Origin: Pseudomonas khorasanensis
Lineage (GTDB): Bacteria > Pseudomonadota > Gammaproteobacteria > Pseudomonadales > Pseudomonadaceae
Length of the DNA stretch: 64,000 bases
Direction: 5' to 3'
Assembly (NCBI RefSeq): GCF_014268505.2
Contig: NZ_JABWQP020000001.1
Span: forward strand, 1-64,000
Made by a program: the position numbers and the translations under genes. Of the stretch, positions 16,508 to 26,901 are shown piece after piece (position 1 is the first letter of the stretch; every line of letters starts with the position of its first letter). The notes under the pieces are model-generated. The model did not search any database, was not told the DNA's origin, and saw only the letters and a list, made by a program, of their open reading frames with translations.

Positions 16508-17968
16508 TCAGAACAGCTTCATCTTCGGCGCTTCTTCTTTCAGCGGTTCGTTCTGCGCGGTCTGCGCATTCCAGCCACCGCCCAAAGCCTTGTACAGGTT
16601 GACCGCACTGGTCAGCTGCGCCAGGCGGTCGGTGATCAGGGCTTGCTGGGCGCTGAACAACTGACGCTGGGCATCGAGGAAGGTCAGGTTGCTGTCGACG
16701 CCGATGCGATAGCGACGTTCGGCCAGACGGTAGTAATCCTGGTTGGCCTGAACGAAATCACGCTGCGCCTGCAACTGCTCGGTGTAGGTCTGGCGCGCGG
16801 CCAGGCCATCGGCGACTTCCTGGAAGGCCGTCTGAATGGACTTCTCGTAGTTCGCCACGCCAATGTCCTTCTGGATCTTGGCGTAATCGAGGCTGGCGCG
16901 CAGGCTGCCGGCGTTGAAGATCGGCAGGTTGATCTGCGGCTGGAACAGCCAAGTCCCCGAACCGCCCTTGAACAGGCCGGACAGGTCCGGGCTCAGGCTG
17001 CCCGCGTTGGCGGTCAGGCTGATGCTCGGGAAGAACGCTGCACGGGCCGCGCCGATGTTGGCGTTGGCGGCCTTGAGGTTGTACTCGGCCTGCAGAATGT
17101 CCGGGCGACGTTGCAGCAGATCCGACGGCAGACCGGCCGGCACATCGCTGAGCAGGTCGTCCGCCAGCGGTTTGGCCGCTTGCAGGTTGGCCGGGATGCC
17201 GGTGCCGAGCAGCAGGGTCAGGCTGTTTTCGTCCTGCGCGACCTGACGGGTGTAACGCGCCAGTTGTGCGCGGGCGTTTTCCACCGAGGTACGCGACTGC
17301 GCGAGATCCAGCGCCGACGCCACGCCGACTTCGTTGCTGCGACTGGTCAGCCGGTAGCTTTCTTCAAAGGCACCGAGGGTGTCTTGCGTCAGCTTCAGCA
17401 GTTCCTTGTCGGCCTGCCAGGTCAGGTAAGCGTTGGCCACGTTGGCGACCAGGCTGATCTGGGTGCTGCGACGCGCTTCTTCAGTGGCGAAGTATTGCTG
17501 CAGCGCTTGCTCGCTGAGGCTGCGAACCCGACCGAAGAGGTCGAGTTCGTAAGCACTGACGCCGAGGGTGGCGGAGTAGGAGCTGGTGATGCTCGACTCA
17601 CCCGTCTGCGACGCACGGGCCGGGACACGCTGGCGGCTGCCGGAACCGTTCGCCGAGACCGCCGGAAACAGATCCGCACGCTGGATGCGGTACTGGGCGG
17701 CGTAGGCGTCGATGTTCAACGCCGCGACACGCAGGTCACGGTTGTTTTCCAGCGCTACCTGAATCATTTGCTGCAGGGCAGGGTCGTGGAAAAACTGCTT
17801 CCAGCCCTGTTCGGCAGCGGCTTGCGCCGGTGCCTGGGCCGGCGAGTACGCCGGCCCCTGCGGGTACTGACCTGCGACCGGAGCCTCAGGCTGCTGATAA
17901 TCAGGTATCAGCGAGCAACCGCTCAGCACGAAGGCGGCGACTGCGATGGAGAGTAGCGACTTGCTCAT
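16508..17968 (-). CDS. emhC: RND efflux outer-membrane channel (OprM/TtgC type)
   Basis: TolC-like outer-membrane factor, 486 residues. It starts with a lipoprotein signal peptide (VLSGC, Cys18) and contains the duplicated OEP repeats, seen in the [21 protein letters not shown] and [29 protein letters not shown] blocks. It would form the exit duct of a tripartite pump. Its ATG overlaps the stop of the pump gene by four bases. Named after EmhC/TtgC on overall similarity and operon layout; OprM and MepC are equivalent names in other species. Confidence 0.92.
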   Translation of the reverse strand: MSKSLLSIAVAAFVLSGCSLIPDYQQPEAPVAGQYPQGPAYSPAQAPAQAAAEQGWKQFFHDPALQQMIQVALENNRDLRVAALNIDAYAAQYRIQRADLFPAVSANGSGSRQRVPARASQTGESSITSSYSATLGVSAYELDLFGRVRSLSEQALQQYFATEEARRSTQISLVANVANAYLTWQADKELLKLTQDTLGAFEESYRLTSRSNEVGVASALDLAQSRTSVENARAQLARYTRQVAQDENSLTLLLGTGIPANLQAAKPLADDLLSDVPAGLPSDLLQRRPDILQAEYNLKAANANIGAARAAFFPSISLTANAGSLSPDLSGLFKGGSGTWLFQPQINLPIFNAGSLRASLDYAKIQKDIGVANYEKSIQTAFQEVADGLAARQTYTEQLQAQRDFVQANQDYYRLAERRYRIGVDSNLTFLDAQRQLFSAQQALITDRLAQLTSAVNLYKALGGGWNAQTAQNEPLKEEAPKMKLF

Positions 17969-20900
17969 TGGCCAGCCTCTTTAGGAGTTTCAGTAGTCTC
18001 ATCCGGGTCGGCTTTTTTGCGCTGACCGATGGACGACACAGTAACGAAGAACAGTGGCACCCAGAAGATCGCCAGGATCGTGGCCGTGAGCATACCGCCA
18101 ATTACGCCAGTACCGATCGCATGTTGACTGCCCGAGCCAGCGCCCGTGGAGATCGCCAACGGTACAACACCGAGGACGAAAGCCAGCGACGTCATGATGA
18201 TCGGTCGCAGACGCATGCGGCAGGCTTCGATCGCCGCCTCACGCAGGGTGCGTCCCTGTTCATGCAGTTCCTTGGCGAATTCGACGATCAGAATGGCGTT
18301 TTTAGCCGCCAGACCGATGGTCGTCAACAGACCCACCTGGAAGTACACGTCGTTGGACAGGCCGCGCAGGCTGGTGGCCATCAGTGCACCGATGATCCCC
18401 AGCGGCACCACGAGCATGACCGCGATCGGAATCGACCAGCTTTCATACAGCGCCGCCAGACACAGGAACACCATCAGCAACGAAAGGGCGTACAGCGCCG
18501 GCGCCTGGGAACCGGACAGACGTTCCTCATACGACAGGCCCGTCCAGGAAATACCGACACCGGTCGGCAGTTTCTTGGCAATCGCTTCGACTTCGGCCAT
18601 CGCTTCACCGGTGGAGTAACCCGGTGCAGGAGCACCCAGTACCTCGACCGCTTCTACACCGTTGTAGCGCGCCAGTTTCGGTGAACCGTAGACCCACTCG
18701 CCCTTGGCAAACGCGGAAAAAGGAACCATGGTGCCTTCGGCGTTACGCACGTACCACTTTTTCAGATCCTCCGGGCTCATGCGCGAGTCCGGCTGGCCTT
18801 GCACGTAAACCTTCTTCACTCGACCGCGGTCGATGAAGTCGTTGACGTAGCTACTGCCCAAGGCGATCGAGAGCGTGTTGTTGATATCGCTGATGGTGAT
18901 GCCCAGCGCACTGGCCTTCTCGTCATCGATTTCGAGCTGGAACTGCGGCTCGTCGTTCAGACCGTTCGGACGCACCTGCGTCAAAACTTTGCTTTGCGCG
19001 GCCATGCCAAGGAACTGGTTGCGCGCTTCCATCAGTTTTTCGTGACCGATACCGGCGCGGTCCTGCAGGAATACGTCGAAACCGGTGGCGTTACCCAACT
19101 CCAGTACCGCTGGCGGGGCAAAGGCGAACACCATCGCATCGCGGAAGCTGAAGAAGTGTTGCTGCGCCCGCTCCGCGAGCTTGAACACGCTGTTGTCGGC
19201 GTTACGTTCATCCCACGGCTTGAGCATGATGAACGCCATACCCGAGCTCTGGCCACGGCCGGCGAAGTTGAAGCCGGTCACGGTGAACACCGAAGCCACC
19301 GCGTCCGCCTCACCGCCGTCCTTGTTCGGACGCAGCAGGTATTCGCGCATTTCATCCACGACCACTTGCGTGCGCTCGGCACTGGAACCGGCCGGGGTCT
19401 GCACTTGGGCGAACAGTACGCCCTGGTCTTCTTCCGGAAGGAACGCGGTCGGGATGCGGGTGAACAGCCAGATCATGCCGACTACGATCAGCAGATACGC
19501 CAGCAGATACGGCGCCTTGCGGGTCAGCATATTGCCGACGCCGCGCTCGTAGCTGCGCACGCCCCGGTCGAAGTTGCGGTTGAACCAGCCGAAGAAACCT
19601 TTCTTCGGCGTACCGTGCTCGCCTTTCGGAATCGGCTTGAGCATGGTCGCGCAGAGCGCCGGGGTGAAGATCAGGGCAACCAGTACCGACAGGGCCATGG
19701 CCGAGACGATGGTGATCGAGAACTGCTTGTAGATCACGCCGGTGGAACCGCTGAAGAACGCCATCGGCAGCAATACCGCCGAGAGCACAAGGGCGATACC
19801 GACCAGTGCGCCCTGGATCTGGCCCATGGATTTCTTCGTCGCTTCTTTCGGTGACAAGCCTTCTTCGCTCATCACCCGCTCGACGTTTTCCACCACAACG
19901 ATGGCGTCGTCCACCAGCAGACCGATGGCCAGCACCATGCCGAACATGGTCAAGGTGTTGATGCTGAAACCGGCAGCGGCGAGGATGCCGAACGTACCGA
20001 GCAATACCACCGGCACCGTCATCGTGGTGATGACCGTGGCGCGGAAGTTCTGCAGGAAGAGGAACATCACCAGGAACACCAGCGCGACGGCTTCGACCAG
20101 CGTGTGAACCACGCCTTTGATCGATTCGGTCACCACCGGGGTGGTGTCATACGGGAACACCACTTCCATGCCTTGCGGGAAGAACGGCTTGAGGCTGTCG
20201 ATGGTGGTGCGCAGGGCCTTGGCGGTGTCGAGGGCGTTGGCGCCGTTGGCCAGTTTCACCGCCAGACCGGAAGCCGGGCTGCCGTTGAACTGGGCGCTGA
20301 TCGCGTAGTTTTCGCCACCGAGGCCGACTTCAGCGACGTCTTTCAGGCGAACCTGAGAGCCGTCCTTGTTGACCTTGAGCAGGATTTCCTTGAACTGCTC
20401 GGCGGTTTGCAGACGGGTCTTGCCGATGATCGTCGCGTTCAGTTGCTGACCCTGCACGGCAGGCAAGCCACCGAGCTGGCCGGACGAAACCTGGACGTTC
20501 TGTGCCGCAACGGCGTTTTTCACGTCGACCGGGGTCAGGTTGAAGTTGTTCAACTTGGCCGGATCGAGCCAGATGCGCATCGCATACTGGGCACCGAAGA
20601 CCTGGAAGTCACCGACACCGGCGGTCCGCGAAATCGGGTCCTGCATGTTCGAGACGATGTAGTTGGACAGGTCGTCCTTGGTCATGCTGCCGTCACGCGA
20701 GACCACGCCGATCACCAACAGGAAGTTTTTCACTGCCTTGGTAACGCGGATACCTTGCTGCTGCACTTCCTGCGGCAGCAGTGGGGTAGCCAGGTTCAGC
20801 TTGTTCTGGACCTGGACCTGCGCGGTGTCGGAGTTGGTGCCTTGCTCGAAGGTTGCGGTGATGGTCATGCTGCCGTCGGAGTTACTTTCCGACGACACAT

Positions 20901-21129
20901 AACGCAGGTTGTCGATACCGTTGAGCTGCTGCTCGATCACTTGCACCACGGTGTCCTGCACGGTTTGCGCGGACGCACCCGGGTAGGTCACGGAGATTGC
21001 AATGGCCGGAGGCGCAATGCTCGGGTATTGGTTGATCGGCAATTTCAGGATCGAAAGTGCCCCGACCAGCATGATCACCAGGGCGATTACCCAGGCGAAA
21101 ATCGGACGGTCAATGAAGAATTTTGACAT
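17965..21129 (-). CDS. emhB: RND efflux pump, inner-membrane transporter (MexB/TtgB type)
   Basis: Hydrophobe/amphiphile RND transporter, 1054 residues, the canonical length. Seen: N-terminal [20 protein letters not shown]; the proton-relay Asp pair in [20 protein letters not shown]; the large periplasmic loops between helices 1-2 and 7-8; and the C-terminal half [17 protein letters not shown] with its conserved Lys. It extrudes solvents, hydrophobic compounds and antibiotics driven by protons. It lies three bases behind the adaptor gene and overlaps the channel gene, so it is the middle gene of an adaptor-pump-channel operon. Confidence 0.95.
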   Translation of the reverse strand: MSKFFIDRPIFAWVIALVIMLVGALSILKLPINQYPSIAPPAIAISVTYPGASAQTVQDTVVQVIEQQLNGIDNLRYVSSESNSDGSMTITATFEQGTNSDTAQVQVQNKLNLATPLLPQEVQQQGIRVTKAVKNFLLVIGVVSRDGSMTKDDLSNYIVSNMQDPISRTAGVGDFQVFGAQYAMRIWLDPAKLNNFNLTPVDVKNAVAAQNVQVSSGQLGGLPAVQGQQLNATIIGKTRLQTAEQFKEILLKVNKDGSQVRLKDVAEVGLGGENYAISAQFNGSPASGLAVKLANGANALDTAKALRTTIDSLKPFFPQGMEVVFPYDTTPVVTESIKGVVHTLVEAVALVFLVMFLFLQNFRATVITTMTVPVVLLGTFGILAAAGFSINTLTMFGMVLAIGLLVDDAIVVVENVERVMSEEGLSPKEATKKSMGQIQGALVGIALVLSAVLLPMAFFSGSTGVIYKQFSITIVSAMALSVLVALIFTPALCATMLKPIPKGEHGTPKKGFFGWFNRNFDRGVRSYERGVGNMLTRKAPYLLAYLLIVVGMIWLFTRIPTAFLPEEDQGVLFAQVQTPAGSSAERTQVVVDEMREYLLRPNKDGGEADAVASVFTVTGFNFAGRGQSSGMAFIMLKPWDERNADNSVFKLAERAQQHFFSFRDAMVFAFAPPAVLELGNATGFDVFLQDRAGIGHEKLMEARNQFLGMAAQSKVLTQVRPNGLNDEPQFQLEIDDEKASALGITISDINNTLSIALGSSYVNDFIDRGRVKKVYVQGQPDSRMSPEDLKKWYVRNAEGTMVPFSAFAKGEWVYGSPKLARYNGVEAVEVLGAPAPGYSTGEAMAEVEAIAKKLPTGVGISWTGLSYEERLSGSQAPALYALSLLMVFLCLAALYESWSIPIAVMLVVPLGIIGALMATSLRGLSNDVYFQVGLLTTIGLAAKNAILIVEFAKELHEQGRTLREAAIEACRMRLRPIIMTSLAFVLGVVPLAISTGAGSGSQHAIGTGVIGGMLTATILAIFWVPLFFVTVSSIGQRKKADPDETTETPKEAGQ

Positions 21130-21132
21130 GAA

Positions 21133-22290
21133 TTACTCCCCTTGGCCGCCGGCGGCTTTGTCAGCTGCCTGGGCGGGGGCCGGGTTCTTTGCTCCGACGT
21201 TGGTCGCTTCGGTCGCTTTGACTTCGACGCCCGGTTTGACGTATTGCAGACCTTCGGTGATCAAGCGATCGCCGGCTTTCAGGCCGTCTTCGATAAGCCA
21301 CTGACTGCCGACGGTGCGGCTGGCCTTGAGCTGACGCAACTCGACCTTGTTGTCTGCACCGACGACCAGCGCGGTCGGCGTGCCTTTGAGGTCACGGGTC
21401 ACGCCTTGTTGAGGGGCGAGGATCGCGGCGCTGTTCACACCGGCCTGCAACTGAGCGTGGACGAACATGCCCGGCAACAGCGTGTGATCGGGGTTCGGGA
21501 ATACCGCGCGCAGGGTGACCGAACCGGTGGCCTGATCGACCGACACTTCGGAGAACTCCAGCTTGCCGTCGAGTTTGTACTGGCTGCCATCTTCCAGGGT
21601 CAGCTTGACCGCAGCGGCGTTGTCGCCGGCCTTCTGCAGACGGCCGCTTTCCAGTTCGCGGCGCAGTTCCAGCAGCTCGACCGACGACTGGGTGACGTCG
21701 ACGTAGATCGGATCGAGCTGTTGAATCACCGCCATCGCATCAGCCTGGCCGTTGCTGACCAGTGCGCCTTCGGTCACCGAAGAACGACCGATACGGCCCG
21801 AGATCGGCGCGTAGACCTTGGTGTAGCGCACGTTGATCTGCGCGCTCTGCAGCGACGCTTCCGATTCCATACGATTGGCCACGGCCGTGTCGTATTCCTG
21901 ACGGCTCACGGCTTGCTCATCGACCAATTGCTTGTAGCGATCGGAGATCGACTTGGTCGAACGCAGGTTGGCTTCGGCGCTTTTCAGGGTCGCTTCATAG
22001 ACCGACGGATCGATCTGATAAAGCTGCTGGCCGGCTTTGACGTCGGCGCCTTCCTTGAACAGACGCTTGAGAATGATGCCGTTGACCTGCGGGCGAACTT
22101 CAGCAATGCGGAACGCACTGGTGCGACCCGGCAGTTCGGAGGTGAGGGTAAAGGCTTGTGGTTGCAGGGTGACGACGCCGACCTGAGGGGGCGGAGCGGC
22201 AGGGGCCGCTTCTTCCTTTTTACATCCGCTGAGCAGCGATGCCAGGGCGACGGCAGTGACCAGAGCGGTAACAGCTGGCTTGAATTGCAT
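21133..22290 (-). CDS. emhA: RND efflux periplasmic adaptor (MexA/TtgA type)
   Basis: Membrane-fusion lipoprotein, 385 residues, with lipobox LLSGC (Cys23). It has the lipoyl/hairpin region (LFKEGADVKAGQQLYQIDPSVYEATLKSAEA in part) and the second half-lipoyl KVYAPISGRIGRSSVTEGALV. It bridges pump and channel. The start ATG at 22290 is preceded by GAGGA; an ATG 36 bases upstream would spoil the signal peptide. It is the first gene of the operon, divergent from the repressor, with the shared operator at 22376-22412. Confidence 0.94.
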   Translation of the reverse strand: MQFKPAVTALVTAVALASLLSGCKKEEAAPAAPPPQVGVVTLQPQAFTLTSELPGRTSAFRIAEVRPQVNGIILKRLFKEGADVKAGQQLYQIDPSVYEATLKSAEANLRSTKSISDRYKQLVDEQAVSRQEYDTAVANRMESEASLQSAQINVRYTKVYAPISGRIGRSSVTEGALVSNGQADAMAVIQQLDPIYVDVTQSSVELLELRRELESGRLQKAGDNAAAVKLTLEDGSQYKLDGKLEFSEVSVDQATGSVTLRAVFPNPDHTLLPGMFVHAQLQAGVNSAAILAPQQGVTRDLKGTPTALVVGADNKVELRQLKASRTVGSQWLIEDGLKAGDRLITEGLQYVKPGVEVKATEATNVGAKNPAPAQAADKAAGGQGE

Positions 22291-22375
22291 GAAGATCCTC
22301 GGGTCAGGCGCGCAAAAAGCGCACAAGAAGTGTGAAAAAGTAAAAATCGGGCACCGGGTGGATAAGTAGCTTGCT

Positions 22376-22412
22376 AAGTAATATACTTACGTTCATGGTT
22401 GTTTGTAAATAC
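22376..22412. promoter_or_regulatory. TtgR/EmhR-type operator
   Basis: On the minus strand the stretch reads GTATTTACAAACAACCATGA followed by ACGTAAGTATATTACT, which matches, as I recall it, the TtgR operator of P. putida with one or two differences. TTAC...GTAA forms the imperfect palindrome. It lies between the divergent emhA and emhR starts. Confidence 0.8.
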
Positions 22413-22557
22413 CTTCGCCGCGTACCCACCCCGCTACAAAAATCGACGCAAGGTTAGAAATTGTAGGCCGGGGAGCCGATTCATGAGAAATCGTCCCCCT
22501 CTTTAATCAGCGGATATTCAGCCATCCCTGAGACATTCTGTTTGAGGTTTTACTGCC

Positions 22558-23190
22558 ATGGTCCGTCGTACCAAAGAGGAAGCTCAGGAAACTCGCAGCC
22601 AGATTCTGGAAGCGGCCGAAAAAGCCTTCTATGAAAGAGGGGTCGCCCGCACGACTCTGGCGGACATCGCGACCCTGGCTGGCGTGACTCGCGGCGCGAT
22701 CTACTGGCATTTCAGCAACAAGGCTGATCTGGTCCAGGCCATGCTCGACAGCTTGCACGAGCCGCTGGATGAACTGGCCAAGGCCAGTGAGAGCGAGGAC
22801 GAGCTCGACCCGCTGGGCTGCATGCGTAAATTGCTGATTCATTTGTTTCATCAAGTTGCACTGGACCCGAAAACCCGGCGCATCAACGAAATTCTGTTTC
22901 ATAAGTGCGAATTCACCGATGAAATGTGCGATTTGCGCCAGCAGCGTCGGACAGCCAGTCTCGATTGCAACCTGCGCATCGGCCTGACCCTGCGTAATGC
23001 GGTGAACCGCGGTCAACTGCCGGAAAATCTCGACACTGGCCGCGCGGCCATCAGCATTCACGCTTATATCGATGGCCTCCTTTACGGCTGGCTGCTGGCC
23101 CCGGACAGCTTCGAGCTGCATGCCGAGGCCGAACGCTGGGTCGACACCGGGCTGGACATGCTGCGCCTGAGCCCCAGCCTGCGCAAATGA
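22558..23190 (+). CDS. emhR: TetR-family repressor of the efflux operon
   Basis: 210 residues. The N-terminal helix-turn-helix reads [27 protein letters not shown] (in part), close to TtgR, AcrR and MexR-independent TetR regulators of RND pumps. The C-terminal ligand domain contains the sequence [25 protein letters not shown], similar to TtgR. TtgR releases DNA on binding flavonoids or antibiotics. It is divergent from emhABC with the conserved operator between, so autoregulation and control of the pump are expected. Confidence 0.93.
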   Translation: MVRRTKEEAQETRSQILEAAEKAFYERGVARTTLADIATLAGVTRGAIYWHFSNKADLVQAMLDSLHEPLDELAKASESEDELDPLGCMRKLLIHLFHQVALDPKTRRINEILFHKCEFTDEMCDLRQQRRTASLDCNLRIGLTLRNAVNRGQLPENLDTGRAAISIHAYIDGLLYGWLLAPDSFELHAEAERWVDTGLDMLRLSPSLRK

Positions 23191-23359
23191 AACTACATAC
23201 AGAAAAATGGCAGGTGTACCGTATCGGATCGGATCAGCACCGCCATCGCTCGTACACCGTGGCAAGATGACCTTTATAAACCGATGCTGTCTGAGTTGGT
23301 AGGCAGACTGTCGTGAATTTTGTAGGGGTTTTGTTGCGCGTTTGTGAAGGTCTGTGAAT

Positions 23360-23390
23360 GCCCCGTAAAGAAGATCCACGGGGCGGTGTT
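23360..23390 (+). terminator. Possible terminator after the intergenic gap behind emhR
   Basis: GCCCCGT (23360-23366) pairs with ACGGGGC (23378-23384), followed by a weak T-rich tract (GGTGTTCTTT). It lies 170 bases after emhR and ends just before the convergent gene, so it is only a candidate. Confidence 0.35.
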
Positions 23391-23392
23391 CT

Positions 23393-24010
23393 TTAACCCA
23401 GGGTGATCTCTACGCTGAAGCTGTAGGGGGCGTTATCCTCTGCACGGGTAATTTGGCTCGTACATTTGATCGGCGTGGTGCCGATGGAAGCAACTTTACT
23501 TGTGCGAACAGGGGTAAGTGTTGGAGTAAAAACACCGAAAGAGGTATTGACGCGCAATCCGAAGTCAAAACGGAAACCCAGGCTCTCGTTGCCGAATATA
23601 ATGAAATGCTTGTATATGTCTTTGTCAGGGGTGCCTAATTGTCGAGAGTATGTGAAATCGCAATGAAATGCTTCGATTTCCTGGGGGAGGATTTTTAGAT
23701 AGTCTTGTTCATCAACGGTCAGCGCGAGACTGTTTTTATTGATGTCAAAAGTATGGGAGGTCGTATTTTTTATCTTGACGATGAGCCGTGTCTGAGTTGA
23801 TTTGATCTTCTGGTTCTCCCAGACCTTAACTTCCTGGTTGACCTTCTCGTCAAGTCTCGCATGAGCTGCAAGTTTATTGAGAAGCTCCAGATTTTCTGCT
23901 GTATTGAGCGATTGAGCGTAGTCGTAGATAGCGACCCATGGCGCGAAGCCGATCAAGGATGCTATTTCTCTTAAAGTATCAGCGGTGTTTTCCAGAGAGT
24001 CATCATTCAT
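23393..24010 (-). CDS. Hypothetical protein, AT-rich orphan (205 aa)
   Basis: I do not recognise this protein. It has no signal peptide or clear membrane segment. The first ~65 residues look helical (TADTLREIASLIGFAPWVAIYDYAQSL is shown in part), and the remainder looks beta-rich, with many Thr, Ser and aromatic residues (KNTTSHTFDINKNSLALTV). The start ATG at 24010 has AAAAGGA upstream; the ATG at 24031 does not. Base composition and codon use (many AAA, TTT, AAT) are clearly more AT-rich than the neighbours. It is an isolated gene between two convergent or terminated units, which suggests recent acquisition. A beta-rich C-terminal domain would also fit a secreted effector or pore former, but that is speculation. 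Confidence 0.65.
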   Translation of the reverse strand: MNDDSLENTADTLREIASLIGFAPWVAIYDYAQSLNTAENLELLNKLAAHARLDEKVNQEVKVWENQKIKSTQTRLIVKIKNTTSHTFDINKNSLALTVDEQDYLKILPQEIEAFHCDFTYSRQLGTPDKDIYKHFIIFGNESLGFRFDFGLRVNTSFGVFTPTLTPVRTSKVASIGTTPIKCTSQITRAEDNAPYSFSVEITLG

Positions 24011-24144
24011 CGTAAATTCCTTTTTATTCATATTTGTTTATAGGGTGTCTGTTGGCAGGTTGTTAAGCCTGCTGCCCAATATGATGATTTTAAAAGGAGT
24101 ATGAAAGTCTGGAAGTAGTACTGAATATTTAATGCCGCAAAAGA

Positions 24145-24174
24145 AAGCCCCAGCTTTTTGAGTTGGGGCTTTTA
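24145..24174. terminator. Bidirectional-looking terminator behind xenB
   Basis: AAAGCCCCA and TGGGGCTTTT form a stem around an AGCTTTTTGAGT loop region, with T-runs on both strands. It sits 17 bases after the xenB stop, so it most likely ends the arsR-MFS-xenB transcript. Confidence 0.85.
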
Positions 24175-24190
24175 TTGTTTCAGTTATAAC

Positions 24191-25240
24191 TTAGAGTGCC
24201 GGGTAATCAATGTAGCCCACCGGGCCTTTGCCGTAGAAGGTTTCCGGGTGCGGCTCGTTCAGCGGCGCATCAGCCTTCAGGCGTGCCGGCAGGTCGGGGT
24301 TGGCAATGAAAGGCACGCCGAACGCTACCGCGTCCGCTTTACCGTCTGCCAGCCAGGCATTGGCGCTTTCCTTGGTGAATTTTTCGTTGGCGATGTACGG
24401 GCCACCGAAGGCTTCTTTCAGCTGTGGGCCGAGGCTGTCGGCGCCTTCTTTCTCGCGCGAGCAGATGAACGCAATGCCGCGCTTGCCCAACTCACGGGCG
24501 ACGTAGGTGAAAGTTTCGGCCAGGTTGTCATCGCCCATGTCGTGGGAATCCGCACGTGGTGCCAAGTGCACACCCACACGACCGGCGCCCCAGACTTCGA
24601 TGGCGGCGTCGGTGACTTCCAGCAGCAGGCGTGCACGGTTTTCCAGCGAGCCGCCGTAGTTGTCGGTGCGCTGGTTGGTGCTGCTTTGCAGGAACTGATC
24701 GAGCAGGTAACCGTTGGCGCCATGAATTTCCACGCCGTCGAAACCGGCCGCCTTGGCGTTCTCGGCGCCGGTGCGGTAGGCGTCGACGATGTCGGCGATT
24801 TCAGCGGTTTCCAGGGCGCGCGGCGTCGGGTAATCGGCCAGCGGGCGAACCAGGCTGACGTGGCCCTTTGGCTGGATGGCGCTCGGCGCGACCGGTGCTT
24901 CGCCGTTCAGGTACGAAGGGTGAGAAATGCGGCCGACGTGCCACAGCTGCAGGAAGATCTTGCCGCCTGCAGCGTGAATGGCTTTGGTCACGTTGGCCCA
25001 GCCACGCACTTGATCGTTCGACCAAATGCCCGGGGTGTCCGGGTAGCCCACGCCCATCGGCGTCACGGAGGTGGCTTCGCTGAGGATCAGGCCGGCCGAG
25101 GCGCGTTGCACATAGTATTCAGCCATCAGCGCGTTCGGTACGCGGCCTTCGTCGGCGCGGCAGCGGGTCAGCGGCGCCATGATGATGCGGTTGTTCAGCT
25201 CGATGTCGCCAAGTTTGATCGGGTCGAAAATTGTCGCCAT
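24191..25240 (-). CDS. xenB: Old-yellow-enzyme flavin reductase, XenB/NemA type
   Basis: FMN-dependent ene-reductase, 349 residues. It reduces activated alkenes, N-ethylmaleimide, nitrate esters and nitroaromatics with NADPH. The sequence is nearly identical, as I recall, to xenobiotic reductase B of P. fluorescens I-C. Seen: MAPLTRCRAD, QLWHVGRISH, the catalytic HGANGY (His173, Asn176, Tyr178) and NYGGSLENRARLLLEV. It is the last gene of an arsR-MFS-xenB run with gaps of about 30 bases, followed by a terminator. The context suggests a response to electrophiles. Confidence 0.93.
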   Translation of the reverse strand: MATIFDPIKLGDIELNNRIIMAPLTRCRADEGRVPNALMAEYYVQRASAGLILSEATSVTPMGVGYPDTPGIWSNDQVRGWANVTKAIHAAGGKIFLQLWHVGRISHPSYLNGEAPVAPSAIQPKGHVSLVRPLADYPTPRALETAEIADIVDAYRTGAENAKAAGFDGVEIHGANGYLLDQFLQSSTNQRTDNYGGSLENRARLLLEVTDAAIEVWGAGRVGVHLAPRADSHDMGDDNLAETFTYVARELGKRGIAFICSREKEGADSLGPQLKEAFGGPYIANEKFTKESANAWLADGKADAVAFGVPFIANPDLPARLKADAPLNEPHPETFYGKGPVGYIDYPAL

Positions 25241-25269
25241 GTCTATAAGCCTCTTTAACAGGAAGTTGA

Positions 25270-26436
25270 TCAGTTGGAAGCAGGGGCCAGTTCGGCATTG
25301 CCGTTCTGGCGGAAAGTAATCAGGGTCACCAGCAGGGCGAGCACGGCCAGCGCGGCGGCGGCCAGCGGCACGCTGGTCAGGCCGAAACCGTGGGCGATGA
25401 CGCTGCCGCCGACCCAGGCGCCGAGGGCGTTGCCGACGTTGAAGGCGCCGATGTTCAGGGTCGACACCAGGTTCGGTGCTGCTTTGCCGAAGGTCACCAC
25501 GTTGATCTGCAATGCCGGTACGGCCGCAAACGACGCAGTGGCCCAGAGGAACAGGGTGATTTCGGTAGGGATCAGCGCGACGCTGGTCCAGCTCAGCACG
25601 GTGGACACCACCGCCATCGCCACGAACACGCCGATCAGGGTGGCGCCGAGGCGCTTGTCCGCCAGTTTGCCGCCGATGATGTTGCCGACCGTCAAACCGA
25701 GGCCGATCAATAGCAGGGTCCAGGTCACGCCTTTTGGCGAAACGCCGGTGACGTCGCCAAGCAGCGGCGCGACGTAGGTGAAGAGGGTGAACATCGAAGC
25801 GGAAAACAGCGCGGTCATGCTCAGCGACAGCCAGATGCCGGCGCCTTTGAGGGCAGCGAATTCGGCGCGCATGTCCAGTTTTTCTTCGTCACGCTTGCCC
25901 GGCAGGAAACGGATCAGGCCGATCAGTGCGATCACACCGATTACGGTCACGGCCCAGAACGTCGAGCGCCAGCCGGCCTCCTGACCCAGCGCCGTGCCCA
26001 GCGGAACGCCGAGCACGTTGGCCAGGGTCAGGCCGGTGAACATCAACGCCACCGCCGAGGCACGTTTGTTCGGTGCTACCAGACCGGCCGCGACCACCGA
26101 ACCGATGCCGAAAAATGCGCCGTGACACAGGGCGGTAACCACGCGGGCAAACATCAGCACGTTGTAATCGCTGGCGATGGCGCAGAGCAGATTGCCGACA
26201 ATAAAGATGCCCATCAGCGCGACCAGTGCTGCCTTGCGCGGCAGCTTGGCGGTGGCCAGTGCCATGAACGGCGCACCGATGGCAACGCCCAGGGCGTAAC
26301 CGGTGACCAGCCAGCCGGCGCCGGGAATCGACACGCCGAGGTCAGCCGCCACGTCGGGCAGCAGGCCCATGATGACGAATTCGGTGGTGCCGATGGCGAA
26401 GGCGCTCAGGGCGAGAATGAGTAGCGAGAGGGGCAT
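25270..26436 (-). CDS. MFS efflux transporter (AraJ/YdhP-like)
   Basis: 388 residues with about 12 hydrophobic segments, drug:H+ antiporter-1 type. The opening FAIGTTEFVIMGLLPDVAADLGVS is the family signature of AraJ/YdhP/NepI-like exporters, and GWLVTGYALGVAIGAP is also typical. It lies between arsR and xenB, so it probably exports the compound, or its product, to which the ArsR protein responds. The substrate is unknown. Confidence 0.85.
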   Translation of the reverse strand: MPLSLLILALSAFAIGTTEFVIMGLLPDVAADLGVSIPGAGWLVTGYALGVAIGAPFMALATAKLPRKAALVALMGIFIVGNLLCAIASDYNVLMFARVVTALCHGAFFGIGSVVAAGLVAPNKRASAVALMFTGLTLANVLGVPLGTALGQEAGWRSTFWAVTVIGVIALIGLIRFLPGKRDEEKLDMRAEFAALKGAGIWLSLSMTALFSASMFTLFTYVAPLLGDVTGVSPKGVTWTLLLIGLGLTVGNIIGGKLADKRLGATLIGVFVAMAVVSTVLSWTSVALIPTEITLFLWATASFAAVPALQINVVTFGKAAPNLVSTLNIGAFNVGNALGAWVGGSVIAHGFGLTSVPLAAAALAVLALLVTLITFRQNGNAELAPASN

Positions 26437-26469
26437 GCGGTTTCCTTGTCGGCTGGCTGACGTTAAGGG

Positions 26470-26772
26470 TCAGAGCTCTTTACTGAGGGTGCTGAGAAAC
26501 GCTTGAATCACGTCCTCGTTGCGTTTGAAAAAATGCCACTGCCCAGCTTTTTGGCTGCTGATCAAACCGGCCCGTTGCAGAGTCGCCAGGTGCGCCGACA
26601 CGGTCGATTGCGACAGGCCGCAACGCTGGTCGATCTGCCCGGCGCAGATGCCGTATTCGTGGTTGTGCAACTGCTCGGGAAATTCGTTTTTCGGCTCTTT
26701 GAGCCAGTTGAGGATGTCTCGCCGTACTGGGTGCGCCAGGGCTTTTATTATTTCGTCGAGGTCGAGGTTCAT
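26470..26772 (-). CDS. ArsR-family transcriptional regulator
   Basis: 100 residues, a single winged helix: LAHPVRRDILNWL, then recognition helix region CGLSQSTVSAHLATLQRAGL, then wing SQKAGQWHFFKRNE. Cys43 and Cys51 lie in and just before the DNA-binding helices (YGICAGQIDQRCGLS), which fits a redox or electrophile sensor; the usual ELCVCDL metal site is absent. It starts the operon arsR-MFS-xenB. Palindromic CGATATATCG-like motifs occur in its upstream region. Confidence 0.88.
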   Translation of the reverse strand: MNLDLDEIIKALAHPVRRDILNWLKEPKNEFPEQLHNHEYGICAGQIDQRCGLSQSTVSAHLATLQRAGLISSQKAGQWHFFKRNEDVIQAFLSTLSKEL

Positions 26773-26794
26773 GGCTTGGGCTCATGTGGGCAGT

Positions 26795-26901
26795 GGCGAT
26801 ATATCGCGATGAAGCGAACTTTAAATCGTTGAATCGCGATATACCAATATGAATTTGATCTGACGAGCGCATAAATCGCTATATCGGGTTATAACGATAT
26901 T
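26795..26901. promoter_or_regulatory. Cluster of CGATAT palindromes, candidate ArsR operators
   Basis: Three related motifs lie between the divergent arsR and acpH: GGCGATATATCGCGAT (26795-26810), AATCGCGATATACC (about 26832) and AATCGCTATATCGGGTTATA with ACGATATT (26873-26901). Their self-complementary CGATATATCG core is unusual in this GC-rich DNA and is the expected size for a winged-helix dimer. Confidence 0.6.
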
